Positions 8,820 through 18,007 of a stretch of 64,000 nucleotides of DNA are shown here, one piece after another. Numbering within the stretch: the stretch's first letter is position 1; every line of letters begins with the position of its first letter. The notes under the pieces are model-generated. The model was not told the origin of the DNA, made no database searches, and saw only the letters and a program-made list of their open reading frames with translations. The stretch comes from HK1 sp965202875 (GTDB lineage: Bacteria; Pseudomonadota; Gammaproteobacteria; HK1), in the NCBI GenBank assembly GCA_965202875.1, contig OZ241870.1, forward strand, positions 4,898,001 through 4,962,000, in the 5' to 3' direction. Made by a program: the position numbers and the translations under genes.

Positions 8820-10090
8820 CAGGCCGCAGCGCTCCAGGTGCGCCCGATGGTGCGGAACAGTGCGTCGCGGGCGTCGTTGAGCGCGTGGACGGCGTCGAGG
8901 TCGCTGACGGCGTGGGCGATGGCGTCGAGCGGGTCGAAGGTGACGCCGGATTTGAGGAAGCGCTCGGCGTGGTCGGGGGACTTGAGCTTGGTCGTTGCGG
9001 GGTCATCACGTCGCGGTCGCGGTAGCGCTTCGTGACCCGGCCCTTGGCGTCGAGTGTGTCGGTGGGGAACACAGACAGGGGCGGTGGTAGTTGAGGAAGG
9101 GGGAGAGCACGCGCTGGGTGAGCTCGTTGACCACAGGCGCGAAGCGGCGCGGGATATGGCCGTGGCCGAGGTGCTTGCGCACCACGCTAGCGTTCTTGCT
9201 CTCGGCGAGCGCGTTGTCGTTGCAGTGGCGGGGGCGGGACTTGGTGAGCTCCCCGATGCGCAGCTTGTTGAGCAGGGCGGCGACACGGTGGTTGACGTAC
9301 TCGGAGCCGTTGTCGGCGTGAATGCCCTGAACCACGAAGGGGAACGCCTCGATGAGCCCTTCGAGCACCGGCAGCAGGAAGCGCTCGGAGAGGGCCTGCA
9401 CGGTCCCCACGAACTGGAACTGGGTCACATCATCGACCATGTTGATGTGGTAGACGCCCCCCGATGGAGACATTCGGGGGCAGGCCTTGGCCCCGTCGTG
9501 GTCGCCCTGATGCACGGTATCGACACGCACATAGCCGGGCTGGCCGCCCGGTTGGGGCTTGCGCCGCTGCCCGATGGCGTTGTGTGTCGCCTGGGTCTTG
9601 CCCACCACCGTGCGCCGGCGCCGATAGGTCACCGAGCGGCGCAGAGCCTGCCCCCGCGGAAGCGGGGGTTGTACAAGTGACCGTTCGACAGCCCCGCCAA
9701 CCGCTCGAACCGCCCATCGCCGAACCTCTCGTACTGGCGCCGCATCAGCGCCCGCGTCGCCGGCCCCGACATCTGGCCCATCGCCGCGTCCACCACCGCC
9801 AGCCGCCGAACGTCGGCCCGCGTGTAGCGCCGCTCGAAGGGATGCGCCGGCGCACCACCGCGCCGGTCCTCGATGCGCCCGGTCTCCCGATGCTGGCCGA
9901 TCAGCCGGGTCGGTTGCGCCCTCGACCGCCCCGTCACCTTCGCCAGGTAGCGCCGGACCAGCCCCTTGTCCGGCTTGCCGAGCCGCCCGTAGTCCAACCG
10001 CACCAGCGCCCGGCGCACGAAGCGGTTGCCCGCGAGGTGGCAGTGGAGGGCGTGACGGCGTAGCGCCGGGAGGAGCCGAACGAATGAGAC
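8820..10090 (-). pseudogene. integrase-core transposase, frameshifted
   Basis: The protein can be followed through all three minus frames. About 10090-9640 encodes the helix-turn-helix region (YLAKVTGRSRAQPTRLIGQ, then PFERRYTRADVRRL). About 9630-9075 encodes the rve/DDE core (RVDTVHQGDHDG, HADNGSEYVNHR, NDNALAESKNASVVRKHLG). About 9070-8820 carries the tail (PTDTLDAKGRVTKRYRDRD, then LNDARDALFRTI) in two other frames. The catalytic D, D and E are visible, but at least two frameshifts make it inactive. It separates the SNF2 operon from the PD-(D/E)XK-like gene and may mark an insertion into the defence island. Family is IS481/ISNCY-like; exact IS not identified. Confidence 0.75.
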
Positions 10091-10486
10091 CTCTTCCGTC
10101 CGCCGTCCCCCGATCGAGCCGGGGGACGGCTCTGAACCCGGCGGATCCGGGCGTCGCATTTTTATACTTTGCGATGGATTTGGTATTAACCCCGGCGGAC
10201 CCGGACGTCACCCCGCTCGGACGACTTGGACGACCTCGTCGTCGGCCCCGTGAAGGAGAAGCAGCGTGCCTGACGCGGGCAGCAGGACACGCACGGCAGA
10301 AGGCGAGGGCGGCGGGTAGCTCAGGCTGATAGCCTGATCCACGAGACGTGGTGTCCGGCCTTCCTGCCCTGCTTCCTCTTGCACAGGCGAGCCACCTTGT
10401 CGAGGCCGCTGTTTGACAACATCTTCCCTGCTGTATGAGAAGTTGAGCAGCGACGAAGCTGTTCGTCACCCAAACCAGAGAGACTG
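10091..10486. other. intergenic region
   Basis: 396 bp between the decayed transposase and the gene at 10487. No gene recognised. A tRNA-like string at 10308-10345 was examined and dismissed. The right part should contain the promoter of the 10487 gene. Confidence 0.4.
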
Positions 10487-11740
10487 ATGACCACCGAGAC
10501 CACCGACAGCGCGATGTACATCCCCCGCCCGACGCGGCGCGTCGTTCTGAGGCCTTTCCGGGTTTTCAACGCGGAGGGCGTCCCCTACCGGAACCGGCGT
10601 CGGTTCGCCACCGCCGTGGACGCGGCGGCCTGGATGGCCGAATCCGGAGTCTCCGGCTTCATCCAGAATCAGGTCTCCGGAGTCAGCCTCCTCCCGGAGG
10701 AGGTCGCGCGCCACCACTCGGTCGGCGCCCCGGGGGTATCCGTGACGACGAACGACGTCGGTTATGAAGATGCCCTGCGCCGGACGTTGTGGCTCTGGGC
10801 CGACAAGCACCACCGGGACGAGCTCGATGGCGGTCCGCGGCTGAAGCGTCCGCCGGTTCTGGCAACGGGGGCCGCATCGAGGAATGTCCTGGTCCCATCG
10901 CAGAGGTCGAAGGCGGATGGCATCCGCGCCGCCATCCGGGAAGGGCAACGACATCGCTGGTTTCGCAGCCTGAAGAGCTCCCAAGCCCTCACGCAGAGTG
11001 TGTTCGGGGCGATCCAGACCTTCGACTGCCTCGATCTGCTCCAGGACGTGCCCGCCGAATGCGGGCGGCCGGCTTTCTACGAGAGTGCCGACGGCTGGAC
11101 GCTCGACCTCGAGCACAGTTTGCGCGACCTGGGAGAGCCCAGACCAACGAGTGTCGACGTGCTGGCCAGCGGACCGGGAGTGCGGGTTGCCGTCGAGTGC
11201 AAGCTCACCGAGGGGGAGTTCGGCACCTGCTCACGCCCGCGCCTGCGTCGCGGCGACGAGACCTGGCCCGAGCAGTATTGCAACGGAAGCTACACAGTAC
11301 AGCACCGGCGCCGCAGCCGCTGTGCGCTGACGGAGATCGGGATCCGGTATTGGGACCATCTCCCCCGCTTGTTCGACTGGCCAGACGACCGCGACCATGA
11401 GCCGTGCCCGTTCGGGGAGACGTACCAACTGGCAAGGAACGCGCTGGCCGCGACCCTCACACCGGACGGCCAGCTCGGTCCGGGTCAAGGACACGTGCTC
11501 GTCGTCTACGACGCGCGCAACCCCGGCTTCCGGGGTGAAGCCAAGGCCGAACAGCAGTGGAAGGCAGTGGTCGCCTCATGTCGCGTCCCGGGACTGGTGC
11601 GCCGCGTGAGCTGGCAACGGCTGATGGCGGCCATCGCAGACACGCAGGAACTGGCGTATCTCGTGGACGGTGTGGCGGAGAAGTACGGCCTGGAGCCGGA
11701 CCGGTCATGGAGCCAAGCCGGAGGCCCGGTCACTCGCTGA
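10487..11740 (+). CDS. PD-(D/E)XK nuclease-like protein, possibly PGN_0703-type
   Basis: 417 aa. The C-terminal half contains SVDVLASGPGVRVAVECKL near residues 225-245; D and ECK with correct spacing are the signature of the PD-(D/E)XK restriction-endonuclease fold. A conserved-looking WPEQYCNGSY and a later HVLVVYDARNPGF strand follow. The N-terminal 130 residues have no motif I recognise. Resembles the PGN_0703 family of putative restriction endonucleases, from memory. It is convergent with the broken DEAD/DEAH helicase and sits among defence genes, which fits a nuclease effector. No frameshift seen. Nuclease fold likely, exact family uncertain. Confidence 0.65.
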   Translation: MTTETTDSAMYIPRPTRRVVLRPFRVFNAEGVPYRNRRRFATAVDAAAWMAESGVSGFIQNQVSGVSLLPEEVARHHSVGAPGVSVTTNDVGYEDALRRTLWLWADKHHRDELDGGPRLKRPPVLATGAASRNVLVPSQRSKADGIRAAIREGQRHRWFRSLKSSQALTQSVFGAIQTFDCLDLLQDVPAECGRPAFYESADGWTLDLEHSLRDLGEPRPTSVDVLASGPGVRVAVECKLTEGEFGTCSRPRLRRGDETWPEQYCNGSYTVQHRRRSRCALTEIGIRYWDHLPRLFDWPDDRDHEPCPFGETYQLARNALAATLTPDGQLGPGQGHVLVVYDARNPGFRGEAKAEQQWKAVVASCRVPGLVRRVSWQRLMAAIADTQELAYLVDGVAEKYGLEPDRSWSQAGGPVTR

Positions 11741-11912
11741 GGGTGCACCGCCGCGCCTGACTCCTCGTGGTATCGGGGCTGACAGCCACGATCCAGGAGT
11801 GTGGCTCCGCGTTCGCCGAAGTCGTCGGTGCTCCATCTTCCCGTTGTCGCCTTCTTCGTCGTCTCCGCTGCGGCTTGGGCGCAGGCCAGCTCCCAGTCCT
11901 CCACCGACGGAC

Positions 11913-14101
11913 TCACCGTGGCGGCGGAGCCCTCTTGCATGGCTCCAGGCCGTCGCGCCTTCCGCCGCGGCCGGACGCGCCGGACAGGTCGGCAGGGAAC
12001 ACGGGCCGCGCGGAGCGCCGGCCGAAGTCCTGGTGCGCGCGGTCCCGGTTGAGCCACCAGCGCTTTCCGCCGCCCGCAAGCCACGCGCTCGCGAGATCGC
12101 AGCGGACGGCCCCGCGATCCTTTGCGTCGCAGGATGCCGAGCGCGAGCGCGCGCACCGGCGCCGGCTCCAGGTCGCACAGCCCCCCGAACGCCTCGCGGA
12201 TGCGGAGGCGGGCCGCGCGGCAGGCCCGTTCCAGCGCGTCCCGGTCCACGCCCACCACGGCGGCGCGCGTCCGTTCCAGCGTGCGCCCGATGGCCGAGCC
12301 GTAGCCCAGCTCGGCCAGGGCGTCCCAGCGCAACCGGCGCGCGACGAGGACCGGCAGGTCGGAGCCGGCCCTCGCGTTGCCCGGCTCCTCGTGCAGGCTG
12401 CACACCATGCGGCGCAGCTCGCGCACCCAGAGGTGCATCCCGACGTGGAGAAAGGGCCGCATCCGGCCCGGCGGAGCCTCGGCTTCGGGACCGGCATCCA
12501 TGGCGGCACCGATCTCGGCATCGACGCCCGCTTCGGCGACCGCACCGGACACGACGCCGGCTTCGGTGGCGCCGGTCCCGGCGCCTCCCTCCCGGCGGCG
12601 GGCGACGGAGACGAGGGCGCAGAGCCCGTTCAGCACCCCGAGCGCCTCGCGATCGTTCGCCACCGGGAGGCTGCGGCGCAGGCGCTCGACGATCCCGGAC
12701 ATCGGCTTCGGGCCGCCGTCCAGCACCCGGAAGCACCCGGAGCAGGTTCACGAACGCGGCGTGCTCGCGGAGCCGGTCCGCCAGCGCGAGCCGCCATTGC
12801 GCGGCCCCGAACGCGCCCTCGATGGGCGTGTCGAAGAACAGCTCGTGCTGGGCGCGGAGGTATTGCTCGGCCGTCGCGTAGCGCGCGGGGTCCACGCGGG
12901 CGGCCAGATCGTCGCGCGGGTGGAGATACCGGCTGATCACCGCATCGCCGAGGAAGGCGTCGATGCTCTGGCGGGTCTCGCCGACGACCGCGTCCGGCTC
13001 GAAGCGTTGGCCGAAGATGCGGAAGACGTATTCGAGCAGCTCCGCTTCGTCGCCCGCCCCGTCCGCGGCGCCCGCCCCGTTCGCGCTGTCCGCACCGCCC
13101 ACGCCACCTGCGCCGCTTGCCCCGTCCGGGCGGCGCGCGTCGCCCCCGCCGCGTGCATGGCCCGCGCCGCCGAGGGTGGCCGACGTCCCGACGCAGGTCA
13201 GCTTTCCCGGCGACACCCGGAGCCGGACCCGCAGGCGCCGGACGAGGCAGGCGAGGTCCGTCCCCTGGGCGCCGTCGAAGGCATGCAGCTCGTCGACCAC
13301 CAGGTAGCGCAGGATGTCCGGCCCGTTGTGCCGCCAGAGCCGGAAGTCGAAGGGCCGCACCAGGAGGTAGTCCAGCATCTTGTAGTTCGTGAGCAGGACG
13401 TCGGGCGGCCGGTCGCGGAGGGTGTCGCGGTCCGTGATGACGTGGTCCCGGCCCATCGTGGTGTGCGGGGAGCGTTGCGGCCGGTTGTCGCGCCCGACGA
13501 AGAGCCCCGCCGTGACCTTGCCGCGCAGCGTCGGGCTGCGGTCGATGGTCCGCGCGATGTGCCGCGCCTGATCCGATGCGAGCGCGTTCATGGGATAGAT
13601 GAGGACGGCCTTGATCCCAGGCGCCGGGGACTGCGCGCGGCAGTAGTCCAGGATCGGAAACAGGAAGCACTCCGTCTTCCCGGAGCCGGGGCCGGCCGCG
13701 CCGGTGGTCGGGCGCCCAGCGGCTGCGGCGGCTCCCGTGCCGGCGGTCGGGCGTCCGGCGATCCCGGCGGCTCCCGTATCGACGCCCCTGTCGGCGCCCG
13801 GGCGGACGGCTGACCGCCCGGCGCCCACGGCGGCTTCGGAGCCCGGGCCGGAGCTTGTGGCGAGGCGCTGGTGCCGGTACGGGGTGAACCCGAGCGGAAT
13901 TTGCGGGAAGGACCCGCCGCCCTCCGGGGCCGGCTGGAAAGGCAGGGCGATGGAGAGGTACGGCCCCTTGGCGAGGTTCCCGGGCTCGGCCAGGAAGTCG
14001 TTCACCACGCCCGCGAGCGCCGGGCTGGACGGCCCGAAGCCGGTGGCGAGGAAGTCGCGGAGCGCGCCGGCGACCTCGGAGGCGACGACGGAGGGGATCA
14101 T
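11913..14101 (-). pseudogene. DISARM-type DEAD/DEAH helicase, frameshifted and truncated
   Basis: The N-terminal 455 residues are in one frame from the ATG at 14101: GFTPYRHQ, Walker A GPGSGKTE, IYPMNALASDQ, TNYKMLDYLLVRP, the DELHAFDGAQGTD box, and the SAT motif in VGTSATLGG. Two Ala/Gly/Asp low-complexity stretches (between YRHQ and Walker A, and after the SAT motif) look like expansions. At 12721-12740 a 10-bp tandem duplication shifts the frame. The continuation (HVGMHLWVRELRRMV, then RIREAFGGLCDLEP) is in a second frame, and AGGGKRWWLNRD in the third. The expected helicase C-lobe and cysteine-rich tail are missing. A C-terminal piece of the same family lies at 38812-39490. Probably inactive. 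Confidence 0.8.
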
Positions 14102-14117
14102 GGGGGCGGGCGATGCA

Positions 14118-14765
14118 CTATTTCTTGCGCTGGAACCGCGCGACGACGCAGAGGATGTGCTCGGTCAGACGATGCACGGTCGTGGAAGGATTCCCTTCAG
14201 GATCTCCTTCTTCTACACGACGGGCAAGTGCACTGTCAGCCCTTCCGACCGCGTCTCGACAATTGCTCCTGATCACCTCCGGATCGTCGAAAATCTTTCC
14301 CTTCTTGTTGCTGTAACCCGGACACAATTCACCGAGCTTTTTTTGGCATTTGTCTCGACCTATCTGAGCGTTGCATTCTTGATAATGGTAGAGCCCCCAA
14401 AGCTCGAAACACGGATTGGATATGGCAAGCTGGATGCCGTTTCCGTGCGCCATGTCCTTCGCTTCGTCGAATCGCGGATGTTCGTCCCGATCGAACATCG
14501 CCCATACGGTATCCCGGCCTCCGTGTGGATCGCGCTTCGATGCTCTCGATTGCTCGACCGCACGTTCGACAACCGAGCGAGGATCGCCGACACCCCCGAT
14601 CAAGACCAGCCTTACGGCCTTCCGGTCTCCGAAGAGACGGTCGAATGCTCTGAGATATCGGGGTTCCGTGATGGCTCCTTCCGCAACGACCACGATCCGC
14701 CGGGCCGGGCTGCGGAAAGGGGCTTGACGGCGTATCCGCCTCGCGGGGCGGTTCTTGCGGCTCAC
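14118..14765 (-). CDS. rloB: RloB/AbiLii-like protein
   Basis: 215 aa. VVVAEGAITEPRYLRAF near residues 25-41 (glutamate-containing Toprim-like strand), WAMFDRDEH near 88, and ISNPCFELWGLYHY near 114 are the hallmarks of the RloB family, AbiLii in the lactococcal AbiL system. Its ATG overlaps the stop of the RloA-type ATPase by four bases, so the two are translated as a pair. In AbiL the pair causes abortive infection on phage attack. Here it sits inside a defence island, with no truncation visible. Confidence 0.85.
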   Translation of the reverse strand: MSRKNRPARRIRRQAPFRSPARRIVVVAEGAITEPRYLRAFDRLFGDRKAVRLVLIGGVGDPRSVVERAVEQSRASKRDPHGGRDTVWAMFDRDEHPRFDEAKDMAHGNGIQLAISNPCFELWGLYHYQECNAQIGRDKCQKKLGELCPGYSNKKGKIFDDPEVIRSNCRDAVGRADSALARRVEEGDPEGNPSTTVHRLTEHILCVVARFQRKK

Positions 14766-16138
14766 CGCTCCGCCGCCGGAAGCCGGTCGTCATCGAATGC
14801 GACGAGGAAGTCGTCGGCGGCCGGCACTCCTCCAAGTCGTCCGCCACGGTATGCCTTTTCGATGTCGTCGCGCGAGCGTAGCTTGAAGTCCGTGAGCGGC
14901 GTGAATTCGGACACCCCTTCGCGGTTCTTGTCCGTCATCCAGATTTCGTCCTGCCGGACCACCCCGCCGCCGAGAAGAGTGACGTCGTGCGTGGAGAAGA
15001 CGAGCTGCGCGCCGTGTGGATTGGAGCTTTCCTTGCTGAAAAGCGACACGAACGCCCGCGCAAGATTCGGATGAAGACTGGTATCCAGCTCGTCGACCAC
15101 GAGCAGCGAGCCTCGCGACAGTGCCTCCAGCGCCGGGATGAGCAGGGAAATCAGCGTCCGGGTTCCCTTGCTCTGCGAACCGTAGCCCAACGTTCGAGCA
15201 TCGCCCTCGGAGGTTGAATGGATGAAGAGAAGCTGCTTGCGAAATCCCATTTCTCCAAATGAAGATTCCTTCAAGGAGCCATTCTTGCTCAGGTCACCGA
15301 AGCGTTCCGCCGCTATCTGCGCAATATCCCGAACAAGTCCGAAGACATCCTCGCTGTGTTTCTCGTCCTTGACGTCGATCCTGCCGATGCCGACATCGGC
15401 CTGGTTGACCAACTCCACGAGACGTTCGAGGTGCTCGTAGTCGGCGAGACGATCGACGATGCTCGTTTCGTGCATGACCTCTCCTTCCGGAATGAACACC
15501 CAGCTCTCCACGAAATACTGGTACAACTCCGTGAGCAGTGGGTGGTTGTTCTGCGCGGCGGCCGAAAGGAAGAGGCTGTTCGGGCGCGTCAAATTTGCGA
15601 TCGTCCGGTTTTCCCCCGGCAACCGACTTCCGACCTTTACGCGAACCTCCCGGTCTCGTGTTTCGCGCTCGAAGAGTATCCGGGTGCTCTGTCTTTCCTT
15701 GCGTACTATCCGATACAGCCATTCCTTGCAGAATTCCGTTGCCGTGTACTCGAAACCGTATTCGTATACGCCCTCGGGCCGATCCGACCCTTGGCCTTCC
15801 GCTGGTCGTCCGCCCACGGTGAAGGTGCAGTCGAAGCGCGTCGGCCTTGCTTCGCTCGCGCCGTCGAGCCGAAACGGCGCCCGGCGAATGCGGTCGGTTG
15901 CGTCCAGCGACTTGTGGGACTGGACGACTCCCCGCCGCATCTCGTCCATGGCGTCGATGAGGTTGGACTTTCCCGCCGCATTGGGGCCGTAGACCGCGGC
16001 GACGGGCACCGCAGCCTCCTTCAGCGTCGGCACGGGGATGACCAGCCCCTCGCGCTTGATGCGCCTGGATGCGCTCAGGAACAGCTCCTGGTAATCGCGG
16101 ATGGAGCGATGATTGGCCACACCGAAGCGCAACAACAT
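14762..16138 (-). CDS. rloA: RloA/AbiLi-like AAA ATPase
   Basis: 458 aa, cytosolic ABC/SMC-like ATPase. N-terminal strand LLRFGVANHRSIRD, Walker A GPNAAGKSN near residue 52, ABC-signature-like GYGSQSKGTRTLI near 320, Walker B LLVVDELDTSLHPNL near 350, and the H-loop FSTHDVTLLGG near 386. The middle is helical. Pairs with RloB downstream with a 4-bp overlap. Known AbiLi/RloA proteins sense infection and work with the Toprim-type partner. Start ATG at 16138 directly gives the conserved beta strand. Confidence 0.87.
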   Translation of the reverse strand: MLLRFGVANHRSIRDYQELFLSASRRIKREGLVIPVPTLKEAAVPVAAVYGPNAAGKSNLIDAMDEMRRGVVQSHKSLDATDRIRRAPFRLDGASEARPTRFDCTFTVGGRPAEGQGSDRPEGVYEYGFEYTATEFCKEWLYRIVRKERQSTRILFERETRDREVRVKVGSRLPGENRTIANLTRPNSLFLSAAAQNNHPLLTELYQYFVESWVFIPEGEVMHETSIVDRLADYEHLERLVELVNQADVGIGRIDVKDEKHSEDVFGLVRDIAQIAAERFGDLSKNGSLKESSFGEMGFRKQLLFIHSTSEGDARTLGYGSQSKGTRTLISLLIPALEALSRGSLLVVDELDTSLHPNLARAFVSLFSKESSNPHGAQLVFSTHDVTLLGGGVVRQDEIWMTDKNREGVSEFTPLTDFKLRSRDDIEKAYRGGRLGGVPAADDFLVAFDDDRLPAAER

Positions 16139-16191
16139 GCGTTTCCCCTCCGATAACGGACGTTACGGACGGAATCTGCCACAAACAGCCG

Positions 16192-16683
16192 CTAATGTCG
16201 CGGGGTAGATCGCGGTTTCCACGAACGAGGCGACTTCATGCCGAAAGAAAACAGTCGCTTGCGGGCCGCCCCCGTCGCCCGAGCGCATGGAGGGCTTCCG
16301 CCGAGACTGGAAGAAGACGGCAGATTGGGGGGTACTCCCGTCACGGCATCCGTCACGCAATTGAAGGGCATGGCGCCGAAACCCGAGCTCCCGATCAGCC
16401 TGGAGGCGATGGACAAGGCCCATCGCGAGGGCGGTGGCCGGGCGCTCCGCATGACGTTCAACCCCTCGCCGCCCGCCGGTACAGGAGCGCGTTGCCGGTC
16501 TCGCCGGGCGAGCACGTCCACGGAGACGGCGGCCAGCCATTTCGCCGCTCCCTCGCGGTCCCCGGCATCCAGCAGCTCATGATGGATTTCCACCGCATTT
16601 CCCGGCGGCCACTCCACGTCCGTCCAGCCGATCGGCCCCAGCGCAGGTCCCTTTCCCGTTTCTTCGCGTCTTCGCCGGTTCAT
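16192..16683 (-). CDS. hypothetical protein, doubtful 3' half
   Basis: ATG at 16683 with GGGAG six bases upstream. The first 80 residues (GWTDVEWPPGNAVEIHHELL, then EGAAKWLAAVSVDVLA) look like a real soluble protein. The C-terminal half is Pro/Ser/Arg-rich and may be a frameshifted readthrough; an overlapping plus-strand frame from 16238 is also open. No family recognised. It lies between RloA and Fic, two defence-type loci. Confidence 0.35.
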   Translation of the reverse strand: MNRRRREETGKGPALGPIGWTDVEWPPGNAVEIHHELLDAGDREGAAKWLAAVSVDVLARRDRQRAPVPAGGEGLNVMRSARPPPSRWALSIASRLIGSSGFGAMPFNCVTDAVTGVPPNLPSSSSLGGSPPCARATGAARKRLFSFGMKSPRSWKPRSTPRH

Positions 16684-16924
16684 CGTGGCTCCCGCCCCCA
16701 CCTTCCGGTGTCCACCGCCCCTCTTCATTCCGGCAGTCCGCACATTCTCCACGTCGGGGGTCTCTCGGTCGGCCCCGGCGATGGATGCATGATACGGTCA
16801 CCGTCCCGACAGCGCAGGGCGAAGGCTCGGCATCGCCGGCGGATTGTCCGGATCAACGCTCGCGCCGGCGGCCCCGGCGCTCCGCCGACCCGAGCCCGAC
16901 CGGGAGTCGGCTTCGACCCTCCGC

Positions 16925-18007
16925 TCACGCCAATCGCACGAGCCCGGCCAGGAAGCCGGTGAACGGGCCGATCTCGCCTCGCACGCTCGCGTCTTCGAGG
17001 GCCGCCATGTAGTCGTCCCGCCGTTCGACCGGGATGACGGTCCACGGGTAGCCCCTCGCCGCCAGCATCACGTTCATCAGGAACCGGCCGATGCGCCCAT
17101 TGCCGTCCGGGTAAGGGTGGACGTAGACGAACAGGAAGTGCCCGAGCACGGCGCGAACGGAGGACTCGGGCTCCTCGCGCAGAAGCTCGAAGAAAGCCGG
17201 CATCGCGTCGCGGACTGCGGGCGGGCTCGGCGGCACGTGCATCGAGCGCTGGATGTAGACGGGGGCGTTGCGGTATCCGGCAAGGTCGGCCGCCCGCACG
17301 AGGCCCGCGGCCACGCCCGGGACGAACAGCTCCCGGTACCAGGTCCGATGGTCTTCTTCCGCGACCGTTCCGGGAGGCTCTCCCCCGACCACCCGGCGGA
17401 CGCTGCCGCGCACGGCCTGGTATGCCTGCCAGTAGCCGCGGGCGGCGAGCGCGTCGCGATGCGCCCGGTCTTCTTCACTGCGGACCGGGTTCCAGGCCCC
17501 GCCGCGCACCCGCTCGATCAGGGCCGGACTGACGCGATACCCCTCGATGGAGAGGGAGTGGTAAGCGTCCGTCGCGTAGACCCGGTCGAACCCTTCGAGA
17601 ACGGCGTCAACGCCGCCCCGGCGTCCGGGCGGGGCGGGAAAGCGGTCGAGGACGGGGCCGCGCATCGTGTCCCACATCAGGCGTATGCGCTGAACCACGG
17701 GAGAGGCGCTCAGGCGAAGGGCGAGGGCGGGGGCCGGCGTCTCGAAGGGGTCGCGCTCGCGCACGCTGAAATCGGCCGCGCGCATCGTCTCGGCGATGTC
17801 GTCCGCGACCCGCTCCCGACCGATGGAGCGGAAGGCGGCGGCCAGGCGACCGGCGACCGTGCCGCCACGGCCGCCGTCGAGGAGGCAGCGAAGCAGGGCC
17901 GACGCATCGGGCACGAGGGCGAGTGCGGTGCGCGCATCGACCGGGTTTAGCCGGAAGAACCGGGCAGGGCACGCGATCAGCGCGGCAGGCAGGCTGAACG
18001 CGCGCAT
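16925..18007 (-). CDS. Fic-domain protein (AMP-transferase type)
   Basis: 360 aa from the ATG at 18007. C-terminal Fic domain with the catalytic HPYPDGNGRIGRF motif intact. The preceding TDAYHSLSIEGYRVS matches the flap and inhibitory-helix region of class II Fic proteins. The N-terminal 110 residues (SLPAALIACPARFF, then DARTALALVPDAS, LLDGGRGGTVAGRLAAAFR) are the usual companion domain. In related proteins about 30 more residues precede this ATG. Those residues are visible in the same frame (LPHGTSLLEVRAALPPGG), but no ATG or GTG start was found ahead of them, because the frame joins an adenine-methylase gene there. Fic enzymes transfer AMP from ATP to protein hydroxyls; the target is unknown. 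Confidence 0.85.
   Translation of the reverse strand: MRAFSLPAALIACPARFFRLNPVDARTALALVPDASALLRCLLDGGRGGTVAGRLAAAFRSIGRERVADDIAETMRAADFSVRERDPFETPAPALALRLSASPVVQRIRLMWDTMRGPVLDRFPAPPGRRGGVDAVLEGFDRVYATDAYHSLSIEGYRVSPALIERVRGGAWNPVRSEEDRAHRDALAARGYWQAYQAVRGSVRRVVGGEPPGTVAEEDHRTWYRELFVPGVAAGLVRAADLAGYRNAPVYIQRSMHVPPSPPAVRDAMPAFFELLREEPESSVRAVLGHFLFVYVHPYPDGNGRIGRFLMNVMLAARGYPWTVIPVERRDDYMAALEDASVRGEIGPFTGFLAGLVRLA

Noticed and set aside
10308..10345. tRNA-like start GGCGGGTAGCTCAG
   Set aside because: No T-arm (GGTTCGA-type) or matching acceptor strand follows within 100 bp.
11801..12052. Plus-strand frame beginning with an apparent signal peptide
   Set aside because: Poor start signal and overlaps the decayed helicase tail; the hydrophobic stretch is probably a chance antisense product.
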